NCBI GenBank assembly: GCA_016711295.1
Contig: JADJTE010000001.1
Span: forward strand, 310,001 to 374,000
Length of the DNA: 64,000 nt
Direction: 5' to 3'
From: Sphingobacteriales bacterium
Lineage (GTDB): Bacteria > Bacteroidota > Bacteroidia > Chitinophagales > UBA2359
Positions 56,810-64,000 of the stretch are shown here, in pieces. The stretch's first letter is position 1. Each line of letters starts with the position of its first letter. The position numbers and the translations under genes are program-made. Under the pieces are notes generated by a model. That model searched no databases, was not told where the DNA came from, and worked only from the letters and a program-made list of their open reading frames with translations.

Positions 56810-58461
56810 TTAAAAACTCGTCGTTACGTCGAATCGCATACCGCTAAATGCGGGTTCAAATCGGCAGATACCGCCCGTACAAATAATGCCTGCGGGTTGT
56901 TTGGCATAGCTCAACGAAAAACGGGTGCTATGGGTTGAGTCAGCACTAAAAAATACGGGATAATGTAGTTTTTTATCTACGGCATACATATCGGCAATGC
57001 TAAACGACCAATGTGGCGCGATGCTATACTCTGCCATTAGCCAGAAAAAGTCGCCTAAGTCTTGCAATTTTTCGGGATGCGGGTCGGTTTTGCCCAGCAA
57101 GCGGTAATCGCGTTTGGTCAGGAGATACGATATTTCGGTTTTGAGCGAATGTTTTTTGTCAAATTTATAGGTAAATTCCGCAAACGGAGTTAGGGTATTG
57201 ACCCATGTGCCTTTTTGTTCGTAGCGCAATTGGTTATAATCCACTGCTTGGACACCTACGGTAGCCCTCCATTTTTTTCCTTTGGGTTTTATTTCTGCAT
57301 CTAAATAAAATTCGTGAAATAGCTCGGTGGTGTCCAAATCGCGGAGATTGGCGTAGTTGAGGTTAAACAATAAGTATCGATTGGGCGAATAGCTTACATC
57401 TCCCTGAAACGCCAATTCGCCCAGCAATTGCGTAGCGGGATTGTATCGGGCAGTGAGGCGGCTCGAATTGAGGCGCGTCATGGCGGGCAAGTAGTGTATC
57501 AAACCATTATTGATGGTTTCGTTGGGCGACACGCGAAAATCGAAATTTTTGGTATATTTTCCTTGCAATACCACACCCAAACCCTTGCGCGAGTAGGTGA
57601 GGGTTGTATAGCCGATATACCCATTTTCGGGCTGATAGAGGTCGCCGTTCAGGTCGCGCAGCATATCTTTTGTCTTATAAGCCCCTTCGATATACCACGA
57701 CACATCGCCTAATTGCAAGGTATTGTATAGTTGTAGTGCGTAGGTATTGTAGTTGGGCGTAAAGCGAGGTTTGCCTTGCGGAAAAGCATTGATTTCGTTC
57801 ACGATGTCTTGCATCGTTTGGGTGTCTATGGTGCGCCCAACAGCCGATACGCCTGGCACCAAGCTCACTTTATCGCTTATTTTCACCAATCCGTCGGCAT
57901 TAAATCCTTTCAGGACGGGTCGATATTGGCGCACGCTTGCCAAATCGGGGTCTATTTGGCGTTTGAGCCTGCCCGTAAAAGCTTTCAATTTCCAATTTTT
58001 GCCCAATTCGTAGCCCACCATCACACCAAACAAGGCTTGGTCTATGCCCAAAGCGCGATTTTCGTAGGCGCGAAAAATAGTGCCGCTTCCGAATTGGTCG
58101 TACAGATAGCCCCCTGCCAACGACAATTTGTCAATGCGTTTGGTGATATACCAACGTCCTATGGCTTGGGCATTGGTCTCGCGCGTAGGGTTAAAAGTAG
58201 CCGAATTGTGAAATACATCGAATCGGATACCCGCGTCGAAGCCTGCTATGGTATAATGAACGTTCAAAAAGGCATCGGCTCGTAAAACAGATAGTCATAA
58301 AACGGCGTATTGACGGCTTGACGCGCACTGTCGGCTTCGTAAAAACGAGCTACCAATTGCAAATCGCCCGATAGGTTGCCGCGTTCTCGCTCTTGGGCTT
58401 GGGCTATACAAGTACCCGACAAGGCAATGATGATTAAAGTAAGGCGTAAAATGTTTGACAT
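56810..58461 (-). CDS. DUF6029 outer-membrane beta-barrel-like protein (one frameshift)
   Basis: About 550 residues. The first frame (58461 to about 58270) has a signal peptide (LTLIIIALSGTCIAQAQ) and GNLSGDLQLVARFYEADSAR. Adding one T to a T5 run joins EPMPF to LNVHYTIAGFDAGIRF in the long second frame. The rest alternates amphipathic beta strands (GTIFRAYENRALGIDQALFG; GYIGYTTLTYSRKGLGVVLQ; HSLKTEISYLLTKRDYRLLG) and ends in an aromatic-containing strand (SGMRFDVTTSF), as expected for an outer-membrane barrel. The family is restricted mainly to Bacteroidota; function unknown. Confidence 0.82.
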
Positions 58462-59134
58462 AATTTATGTTTCTTAAAATATTGTATAAAAAAAATAACA
58501 ACAACAAATAACTTATACTATTTTTAGCGTTTTATCAAGCAACACCTCTGCTATCTGGTGCTAATTGGGCATTTCCATAGCCAACGATTTATAAATCGTG
58601 AGTTATATTATTTCGTCCGCCACATATTCTTTTCTCAACGTTAGACAGATAAAACGTAGTGTATAAAACCACCCACTAAAAACTAAGGGTCTGATTGTCC
58701 AATTTTGGAGATATCGCCCCTACGGGGCTTTTGTAGCTATGTCGCCTTTATTTTCTATTAGGATGTCGCCCCGAAGGGGCTTAAAAAATGGCTATCGTCT
58801 GTTTTTCTATTAGTGGTTCTTTGTTTTGAGTAAAAAAAATAACTTGAACATCTCGCTTGCTTGCGCCCTTGCTACAAAGCAGCATTTACCGAAATTTAAA
58901 ACACTAACCATTAACCACTAACCACTAACCATTAACCACTAACCATTAACCACTAACCATTAACCACTAACCATTAACCACTAAAAACTAACCACTAACC
59001 ATTAACCACTAACCATTAACCACTAACCATTAACCGCTAACCACTAACCATTAACCACTAACCATTAACCACTAACCATTAACCACTAACCATTAACCAC
59101 TAACCATTAACCACTAACCATTAACCACTAACCA
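58462..59134. other. Intergenic region with palindromes and a 14-bp tandem repeat
   Basis: Contains two GC-rich palindromes, GCCCCTACGGGGC (58716-58728) and GCCCCGAAGGGGC (58768-58780), 39 bases apart and each followed by T-rich sequence, then the tandem repeat at 58902-59136. No gene recognised. Confidence 0.6.
58716..58780. repeat. Pair of GCCCC-n3-GGGGC palindromes
   Basis: Two perfect 5-bp GC stems with three-base loops in an AT-rich background. They resemble small intergenic palindromic repeats seen in Bacteroidota. They could fold as terminator-like stems; role not known. Confidence 0.5.
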
Positions 59135-59136
59135 CT
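58902..59136. repeat. 14-bp tandem repeat (ACTAACCATTAACC), about 16 units
   Basis: About 235 bases made almost wholly of ACTAACCATTAACC, with a few units lacking seven bases or carrying substitutions (ACTAAAAACTAACC, GCTAACC). It ends exactly at the stop codon of the type IIL restriction-modification gene, whose TAG lies in a degraded last unit. No spacers, so not a CRISPR array. It is strongly strand-asymmetric (one strand has no G). Confidence 0.9.
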
Positions 59137-61996
59137 ACACCTTAAACATCGGTGCTGCATACTCTTCGTAAAGCCCAAAAAGATATTCTATTCGGCTCAA
59201 TTCATTGCTAAATGCTTGGGGGCGATAGCATAAATCTACTGCTTTATCCAAAATTTGATGTGCTTTTGTTAAATCGGGCGGCATACTCAATGGGTCGTAC
59301 AAATCGGCTAAACTGCTGTTTGGATAGTTTGCCCTTATTTCTAAAACCTTTTGCGCGGCTTCTTCCACTTTCTTTCGGTTTGCTTCGCTCGCGTTTTTTG
59401 GGAAAGGGTAATTGTTGTAAACTATCGTATTTGAATAACGAAAATCACTTTTTAACCTCCCGCATGTGTATTTTACCCAAGTCATGTGCATCATGGAGGT
59501 AATTTGACCGAATATATACATATTGGCATTCGGTATTGAGAAGCAAGAATTGTTTAAAATGTGGTTTTTATCCAAAAAACCCATTGGAATATATTTTCTA
59601 TTTTCGGAAGATACCGAGGGTACTAAAATATAATGGGTATTGGGTTGTCGATTCTCGGTAAAAAGCGTGGGAAATTGCGCCCATTTTACGGTAGCAGGCT
59701 TTGCACTTGCTAATCGCATCTGCTTTACGGCATCTATTCGTTTTAAAACCAAAGGCATTTGTTTTAATTCGTTTGGTGAAGCATCAAGCAACCATAAACA
59801 CCAACGGCGGTGTCCGTTTATAAATTCGTATGCGCTGATAAACGGTTTCATCCATTTTGCTGCAAGGGGTTCTTGTTCAAGAAATACTTGTTTTTCTTCG
59901 TCCAGAAACAGTAGATTGCCTCCGTCGGTCGGTTGGCTACCTTTGAACATTTCGGGAATTTTGCAGATGGGTTTTAATCTACTTTCAATCGATACCTCGT
60001 TCCCTTCTACCAAATACGAATTGATATTTCTCACCTTGCGTTCTGCTGGCTCGCTTTTTATATTTTCGTACTGATAAAGCCTTTTCTCTGCCAGGTCAAA
60101 AGCGGCAAAACCGATAATGACACAATGAACGGCAGCGTTTCCTTTTGCTTCGTTGCGCCAAGAAAAAGTTTGATGCGCGAAATGTATTTTTATTTTATAA
60201 AAATTAAAAAGAACACCCCACAGAACGCCCACTTGCTCGCCTTGTGCTATGCTGTTTGTACTCACAAAAGCGACTTTGATTTGCGTATTTTGGATATATT
60301 GCGCGGCTTTGAGATACCAAGCTGACACATAGTCCAAAACTCCCGCACCTTGTACGCCATTGAAAACCAAGTTCATGTCGGCTTTTTGGGCTGCATTTTG
60401 CAGTTGTTTGCCTATAAACGGCGGATTTCCAAGTATATAATCAAAATGCGCTTTCCGATGCTGCGCTGCTCTATAAGTTTCTTCTGATGAAAAAATATTG
60501 ACTTGTTTGGCATGAACATTGAGCGTTTGATACTGCATTTCGGGTTCTTGGGCGGTCAAAACATTGACTTCTTCTGCGTATATATCACACTTATTTGAAC
60601 CATATATTTTATTCCAATCCATTTGCAGGGCATTGCCATGCTCAATTTTAGCCGCTTTTCGGAGGGGCAGCCTCACAAAATATTGCCCAAATTCGGCTGA
60701 AACGAGCATATTCATTTGGTGGTCAATGAGCCACATAGCCACTTCTGCAATTCGGGCGGGAAATTCGTCATATTCAATCCCTGCAAATTGGTCGACATCT
60801 ACTCTTATTATTTCTCGCACGTCCAAAAATCCTTGCCCGCTTTTATTCAATTCTCTTAAAATCTCTATTTCTAATTGCCGCAATTCTCGGTATGAAATAA
60901 TGAGAAAATTGCCACAACCACAAGCGGGGTCGAGAAAATGTAAGTTGGCAATTTTTAAATGCAATTCGTTTAATCGGTTTTTGTTGCCTTTTGCGCGTTC
61001 AAACTCTGCGTAAAGGCTATCTAAAAACAGCGGTTTTATCACTTTTTGAATGTTTTTTTCAGAAGTATAATGTGCGCCCAGATTGCGCCTTTCCTTCGGG
61101 TTCATGACCGCTTGAAACATAGAGCCAAAAATAGCAGGACTGATTTTTGACCAATCCAAACTACAAGCAAATAGCAATATTTCGCGCATTTTGCTATCGA
61201 ATGCGGCAAAAGGCAACATTTCTTCAAATAATTTTCCGTTCACATAAGGAAAAGCGTCAAGTGTTTCGTCTAATGTTTTTAAACGCTTTTCTTTTGGCGT
61301 GTCCATCACCTGAAAAAGTTGTGCTAAGTGCATCGCCAAATCGCTGCCGTCCTCTTTTGTACTTCGGTCTATATAGTCTTGAAATTGTGTGCGTTCAAAA
61401 ATACTCGTATCTTCTGCAAAAAGGCAAAAAAGCAAACGCACCAAATACACTTCTAAGGCGTGTCCCGTATATCCGCTTGCTTTCAGCGCGTCATGCAATT
61501 TGCCCATGCGCTCGGCTGCTTGGATATTGGCGGGGTCTTGTTCTTTGTAGGTTCTTTTTTCGTAACCCGCGATAAAACCAAATAAATGAACGTTTTGAAT
61601 AAAGTCTTTTAGGGCAAATTCAGAACTTATATCGTTGTCTAAATCGTAAAGCCTGAATAATTGAAAATCGGAGACCAAAATGAATTTAGGCAATTCGTGG
61701 TCTTTTAATCCTGGAAAATAATCTTTTGCCTGCCGAAATGCCTTATCAAGGCTAAGCCCTCTTGATTTGTGTTCAACAAGTATTACGCCTTTCCAAAGCA
61801 AGTCGATACATCCCTGTTTGCCGTCCTGTTTTTTCACCGATTTTTCAAACGAAGCCACCCGCCTACGACTAATCCCAAATACATTCAAAAAATCATCCCA
61901 AAATGATTTCGCTTCGGCATCTTCGCTGCTTTCATTTTCCCATTCTTTTGAAAAAGTAATTGCACGGCTTTTTATCTCGTTCCAATTTAATGGCAT
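59135..61996 (-). CDS. MmeI-type (type IIL) restriction-modification enzyme
   Basis: 953 codons in one intact frame from ATG 61996, close to the length of MmeI. A single chain carries nuclease, adenine methyltransferase and target recognition. The N-terminal PD-(D/E)XK site is D65 and E75-x-K77 (CIDLLWKGVILVEHKSRG), at almost the same positions as in MmeI. A helical spacer (about 150-330) precedes the methyltransferase with motif I FLDPACGCGNFLI (about 354-366) and motif IV ILGNPPFIGK (NPPF 524-527). The rest is the target recognition domain and C-terminal region (HMTWVKYTCGRLKSDFRYSN). Such enzymes methylate one strand and cut about 20 bases away. It has no separate specificity or methylase gene, and is AT-rich, suggesting acquisition. 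Confidence 0.92.
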   Translation of the reverse strand: MPLNWNEIKSRAITFSKEWENESSEDAEAKSFWDDFLNVFGISRRRVASFEKSVKKQDGKQGCIDLLWKGVILVEHKSRGLSLDKAFRQAKDYFPGLKDHELPKFILVSDFQLFRLYDLDNDISSEFALKDFIQNVHLFGFIAGYEKRTYKEQDPANIQAAERMGKLHDALKASGYTGHALEVYLVRLLFCLFAEDTSIFERTQFQDYIDRSTKEDGSDLAMHLAQLFQVMDTPKEKRLKTLDETLDAFPYVNGKLFEEMLPFAAFDSKMREILLFACSLDWSKISPAIFGSMFQAVMNPKERRNLGAHYTSEKNIQKVIKPLFLDSLYAEFERAKGNKNRLNELHLKIANLHFLDPACGCGNFLIISYRELRQLEIEILRELNKSGQGFLDVREIIRVDVDQFAGIEYDEFPARIAEVAMWLIDHQMNMLVSAEFGQYFVRLPLRKAAKIEHGNALQMDWNKIYGSNKCDIYAEEVNVLTAQEPEMQYQTLNVHAKQVNIFSSEETYRAAQHRKAHFDYILGNPPFIGKQLQNAAQKADMNLVFNGVQGAGVLDYVSAWYLKAAQYIQNTQIKVAFVSTNSIAQGEQVGVLWGVLFNFYKIKIHFAHQTFSWRNEAKGNAAVHCVIIGFAAFDLAEKRLYQYENIKSEPAERKVRNINSYLVEGNEVSIESRLKPICKIPEMFKGSQPTDGGNLLFLDEEKQVFLEQEPLAAKWMKPFISAYEFINGHRRWCLWLLDASPNELKQMPLVLKRIDAVKQMRLASAKPATVKWAQFPTLFTENRQPNTHYILVPSVSSENRKYIPMGFLDKNHILNNSCFSIPNANMYIFGQITSMMHMTWVKYTCGRLKSDFRYSNTIVYNNYPFPKNASEANRKKVEEAAQKVLEIRANYPNSSLADLYDPLSMPPDLTKAHQILDKAVDLCYRPQAFSNELSRIEYLFGLYEEYAAPMFKV

Positions 61997-62371
61997 ATAA
62001 ATTTGTATTTTACGTATAATGTAGTTTATAAAAAAAACGCCTAAAAGCCCCAGATGGGCAGCAGCCTAATAGAAAACACATGCTCGGCACAATCTTTACT
62101 AAAAATAGGCGTTATGTGGCATTATGTTTTGTTCGGAAAACAATAAAATATATTTGCATAATAGAAAAATATTATTTTATTTTAAAAAAGACCTTTTTCT
62201 TTGGAATATTTTAAACTTTTCACCGCCTTGCCTTGTCTAAACGAAAGGCGAAAAATAGTGCTTATTACCCAAATAACCACCATTTGTTTGTAAAATCTTT
62301 CAGAAAATCGCCAAAGCACCCAAACAATTAACCGTATTTTTACCGCCAACACTAAAATATCCTTTCTAATC
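61997..62371. other. Divergent intergenic region
   Basis: About 375 AT-rich bases between the restriction-modification gene and the thioredoxin gene. I found no repeat copy, no RNA gene and no convincing reading frame. It must hold promoters for both directions; TATCCTTT shortly before 62372 is only a weak match to TAnnTTTG. Confidence 0.4.
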
Positions 62372-62938
62372 ATGCAATTTATCAAACATTTAACCCTATG
62401 TGCCCTATTGAGTGCATCAACATTCACTACTTTGTGGGCACAAGACAAATTACCCGAAATATCGCTTGCCAACCTCGATGGCGAAAAGACGAATGTAGCC
62501 GACATCGGCAAAGAAGGAAAAATTACCTTATTCGATTTTTGGGCTACTTGGTGCGGTCCCTGCAAAAAGGGACTGAATAATATGGCAGAACTCTACGAAG
62601 AATGGCAAGAAAAATACAATTTTCAAATCGTAGCAGTTAGCACCGACGACACGCGCAGCGTAGCCAAAGTAAAACCCTACGTCGAAGCACAACGCTGGGA
62701 TTATAGAGTATTGCTCGATACCAACGAAGAACTCAAACGCGCCCTCAATTTCCAAGCAGTTCCCTATTCTATCATGGTCAATCAAAAAGGCGAAATAATC
62801 TATCGCCACGACGGCTATAAAGAAGGAGACGAATACGAATTGGAAAAAATAATTGCCCAATTAGCCGCAGGTGTAGACCCAAGCACCAGCACACAGCATA
62901 GCGATGACAAACAAATGCCCAAAGAAGGCGAAAAATAG
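62372..62938 (+). CDS. TlpA-like periplasmic thiol-disulfide oxidoreductase
   Basis: 188 codons from ATG at 62372. Signal peptide with cleavage after LWA; mature domain is TlpA/ResA-like with the redox pair C61-G-P-C64 in LFDFWATWCGPCKKGLNN, AVSTDDTRSVAKVKPYVE and the cis-Pro strand FQAVPYSIMVNQKGEIIYRH. It probably reduces disulfides in the periplasm, for example in cytochrome maturation or stress response. The tail is charged and short. Its likely terminator, at 63407-63440, has been separated from it by a mobile element. Confidence 0.93.
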   Translation: MQFIKHLTLCALLSASTFTTLWAQDKLPEISLANLDGEKTNVADIGKEGKITLFDFWATWCGPCKKGLNNMAELYEEWQEKYNFQIVAVSTDDTRSVAKVKPYVEAQRWDYRVLLDTNEELKRALNFQAVPYSIMVNQKGEIIYRHDGYKEGDEYELEKIIAQLAAGVDPSTSTQHSDDKQMPKEGEK

Positions 62939-63043
62939 CATGGTTTTTGATTTTCTGGGCACAGCGTTTGTTGGGTAAGTATGGTTTTGAGCTAACAATA
63001 TCCCACTACCGAAAACTTGCCGCGAAAATTCATATAAATAAAG

Positions 63044-63374
63044 GTAACTATTTAGGCGGCGTACTTCTTTGCTCTGATTTGTGTTTGTAGGTCGCATTTG
63101 TTCCTCGCCCTTATTTTGCTCGCGTTAAGAAATGCGTAATGTTGTTCGGCTTTGCTCACAAGGCGTGGCTGTTTCCTAAATCCACAGCGACAACTCTAAA
63201 CACGACTACGAAGCCTTACAAGTACTTCGCCTTGGATTTAGGCACGCCTGTAATGTAGCATTTTAGCGAAGGCAAAATCAAGGCTTTTTTTTTCTTTTTT
63301 GTGTCAAGACAAAAAAGAGAAACAGCCAAGAGCAACAATAGACAAGTGAGCGGCAAAACCGCCTAAATAGTTAC
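63044..63374. mobile_element. 331-bp element with perfect 16-bp terminal repeats and 8-bp target duplication
   Basis: Ends are GTAACTATTTAGGCGG (63044-63059) and its exact reverse complement CCGCCTAAATAGTTAC (63359-63374). It is flanked by AAATAAAG on both sides (63036-63043 and 63375-63382). The first 13 bases match the ends of the short mini-elements, but the inside is different and includes an inner inverted repeat (CCTAAATCCA near 63176 and TGGATTTAGG near 63234). No transposase frame. Confidence 0.92.
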
Positions 63375-63406
63375 AAATAAAGACATTACATCTGCTCATA
63401 GCCCAT

Positions 63407-63440
63407 ATAGCCGCCGAAAAATTCGTTTTTCGGCGGCTAT
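63407..63440. terminator. Perfect 15-bp hairpin with TTCG loop
   Basis: ATAGCCGCCGAAAAA (63407-63421) and TTTTTCGGCGGCTAT (63426-63440) pair fully around the four-base loop TTCG. The T5 in the right arm and A5 in the left arm make it a good rho-independent terminator in either direction. It lies between the thioredoxin gene and the next gene. Confidence 0.8.
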
Positions 63441-63510
63441 GGCATAAAAAGTGCTACAATAGATAAAAATACCGATTTCTATGAGTATTTTACCGCCTCA
63501 AAACATCGGA

Positions 63511-64000
63511 ATGATGAAGCCATACCCTATTGTTAGCCTCGTAGCGGCATTGTTATTGTGCTTGATATGTGCCAATAATAACTCGTTTGCCCAAAAGCCA
63601 ACGGCAAAAACCAGCAAAGAGAAAACAGCTACCCCCCCAAAAAGCAAAACACCCGCCGCCGCCAAACAAAAGGCTGCCCCTAAATCTAAAAAGCTACTAA
63701 GGCGGCAAGTGCTGCCCGAACACCCGCCCCAAAACCCGTTGAACCCGTAAAAACAACCGTGACTACGGGCAAAACAACCCCTACAACAACTGCACCAAGC
63801 CCCGTCGACAAGCTCGACAAAAAGGGTGCTGCCGCCGTTGCTGTTACAAGCGCAGCAGCAACAGCTAAGGGGCTTGCTACCGATACAGCAGCTAAGGCGC
63901 AAACTATAACAACCGACGGCACCACCGTACCGACAGCAGCAGCAGCAACAACGCTCGCCGATACCAACAAAACTGCTGCCATAACCCTATTTGAGGCTGC
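63511..64000 (+). CDS. Secreted Ala/Thr/Lys/Pro-rich protein, partial and frameshifted
   Basis: Starts ATG 63511 (an in-frame ATG at 63481 is possible) with a signal peptide (LVAALLLCLICANNNSFAQ). Then it is low-complexity: KTSKEKTATPPKSKTPAAAK. At an A5 run near 63691 the frame stops unless one A is added, after which KPVEPVKTTVTTGKTTPTTT and DKLDKKGAAAVAVTSAAATA follow to the window end. No domain recognised; a long Ala/Pro/Lys/Thr linker at the front of an envelope protein is likely. The true C-terminus lies outside the window. Confidence 0.6.

Noticed and set aside
58902..59136. CRISPR-like array
   Set aside because: The 14-bp units are contiguous with no unique spacers, and no cas gene is present.
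62182..62565. 127-codon minus-strand frame opposite the TlpA-like gene
   Set aside because: Antisense of the signal peptide and redox domain of a clear thioredoxin.

Overview
The window looks like chromosomal DNA of a member of the Bacteroidota, probably a gliding or environmental lineage of the Cytophagales/Saprospirales/Chitinophagales kind. The evidence is a PorP/SprF-type type IX secretion (T9SS) protein, a T9SS C-terminal sorting domain, a carboxypeptidase-regulatory-like surface protein, DUF2723 and DUF6029 families, and promoter-like TAnnTTTG boxes in place of Shine-Dalgarno-rich leaders. The species cannot be named from the sequence. A striking property is that many clearly homologous genes (purM, rsmI, DUF2723, DUF6029, DUF72, a kinase, a methyltransferase, the large synthetase) are broken by single-base indels, usually in short homopolymers. 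This looks more like sequencing or assembly error than decay, so I annotate whole genes across the breaks and say where the frame changes.

Layout. 1-5.0 kb (minus strand, AT-rich): an Lsm-like/TPR protein followed by CARDB-like and STAND NTPase parts, probably one very large protein split by frameshifts, plus a second P-loop ATPase running off the left edge. This is a candidate conflict/defence or signalling locus. 5.4-13.1 kb (minus): SAM methyltransferase, orphan pntAA, mutL, a LysM lytic transglycosylase, a TPR lipoprotein and an N-acetylmuramoyl-L-alanine amidase. 13.8-26.4 kb (plus): one about 4,200-residue NRPS/PKS hybrid, A-PCP-sulfotransferase-[14-residue repeats]-KS-AT-ACP-aminotransferase-C-A-PCP-TE, with no adjacent tailoring or transport genes. 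27-32 kb: a thioredoxin/TPR protein, DUF445, and a retropepsin-like protease with Cys-motif repeats. 32.3-37.4 kb (plus): a membrane-anchored protein resembling a catalytically dead SF2 helicase, a methyltransferase and a membrane Ser/Thr kinase, in apparent operon order. 37.5-45.5 kb: PepSY-like protein, free-standing sulfotransferase, surface protein, Rpn-type nuclease, alpha/beta hydrolase, DUF72, LuxE-like protein and PorP/SprF. 45.6-49.6 kb: two related T9SS-type proteins, one interrupted by an IS630 element and an adjoining IS630-derived mini-element. 49.7-58.5 kb: hutH, DUF2723, purM, rsmI and DUF6029. 59.1-62.0 kb: an MmeI-type (type IIL) restriction-modification enzyme next to a 14-bp tandem repeat. 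62.4-64.0 kb: a TlpA-like thioredoxin and a partial Ala/Thr/Pro-rich secreted protein.

Dispersed through the window is a small mobile-element family with terminal inverted repeats beginning GTAACTATTTAG and 8-bp target duplications. There are five copies of a 106-134 bp form and one 331-bp form with perfect 16-bp ends. Two other intergenic repeat families have two copies each. No tRNA, rRNA or CRISPR array was found.
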